From contig JBKHJB010000142.1 of NCBI GenBank assembly GCA_046538345.1, positions 1 to 5,928 of the forward strand: a DNA stretch of 5,928 bases. Reading direction: 5' to 3'. Shown in pieces: positions 5,914 to 5,928 of this stretch. The notes below the pieces were generated by a model. It did no database searches, had not been told where the DNA came from, and worked only from the letters and a program-made list of their open reading frames with translations. Both the position numbers and the translations under genes were made by a program. Within the stretch, counting starts at the first letter, position 1. Each line of letters opens with the position of its first letter. The stretch comes from PUND01 sp046538345. GTDB taxonomy: Bacteria; Planctomycetota; Phycisphaerae; SM23-33.

Positions 5914-5928
5914 GGGCGCCACAGATAC

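Overview
The window is GC-rich, gene-dense bacterial DNA with short intergenic gaps. The protein types suggest a planctomycete-like bacterium, perhaps Phycisphaerae-related: a type-2 PyrF, a small Kdo/WaaP-like kinase with a D-x-N-K-R-x-N catalytic loop, a divergent CPBP membrane protein, and a GH95 fucosidase. The tRNA gene lacks an encoded CCA, which fits but does not prove this. The taxonomic guess is an inference from protein style, not a database result.

Layout from left to right. (1) 32-1810, plus strand: a good sigma70-type promoter, pyrF (orotidine 5'-phosphate decarboxylase, GTG start), then a protein-kinase-fold gene of the lipopolysaccharide-kinase type that overlaps pyrF by an ATGA. 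(2) 3060-1820, minus strand: a flavodoxin-like/NAD(P)H oxidoreductase-like gene, then a CPBP (CAAX-protease-like) multispanning membrane protein, again joined by an ATGA overlap. The two operons converge with only 9 bp between stop codons. (3) 3061-3333: a 273-bp divergent intergenic region. Its right part holds an 11-bp perfect inverted repeat and a second inverted repeat that overlaps the Shine-Dalgarno sequence of the next gene. (4) 3334-5658, plus strand: a complete GH95 alpha-L-fucosidase with all the expected catalytic residues and no signal peptide. (5) 5928-5736, minus strand: a tRNA-Ala(GGC) gene with its own strong promoter, a leader hairpin and a downstream hairpin.

The genes do not form one obvious pathway. 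PyrF is pyrimidine housekeeping. The kinase is probably a cell-envelope or lipid-glycan kinase that shares its transcript. The flavodoxin/CPBP pair is a small redox-plus-membrane operon of unknown purpose. The GH95 enzyme appears to be a stand-alone cytoplasmic glycosidase with a structured leader. I see no phage, transposon, CRISPR or defence system here. The points most worth a second look are the GH95 leader structures and the CPBP protein, which has lost its metal-site glutamates.
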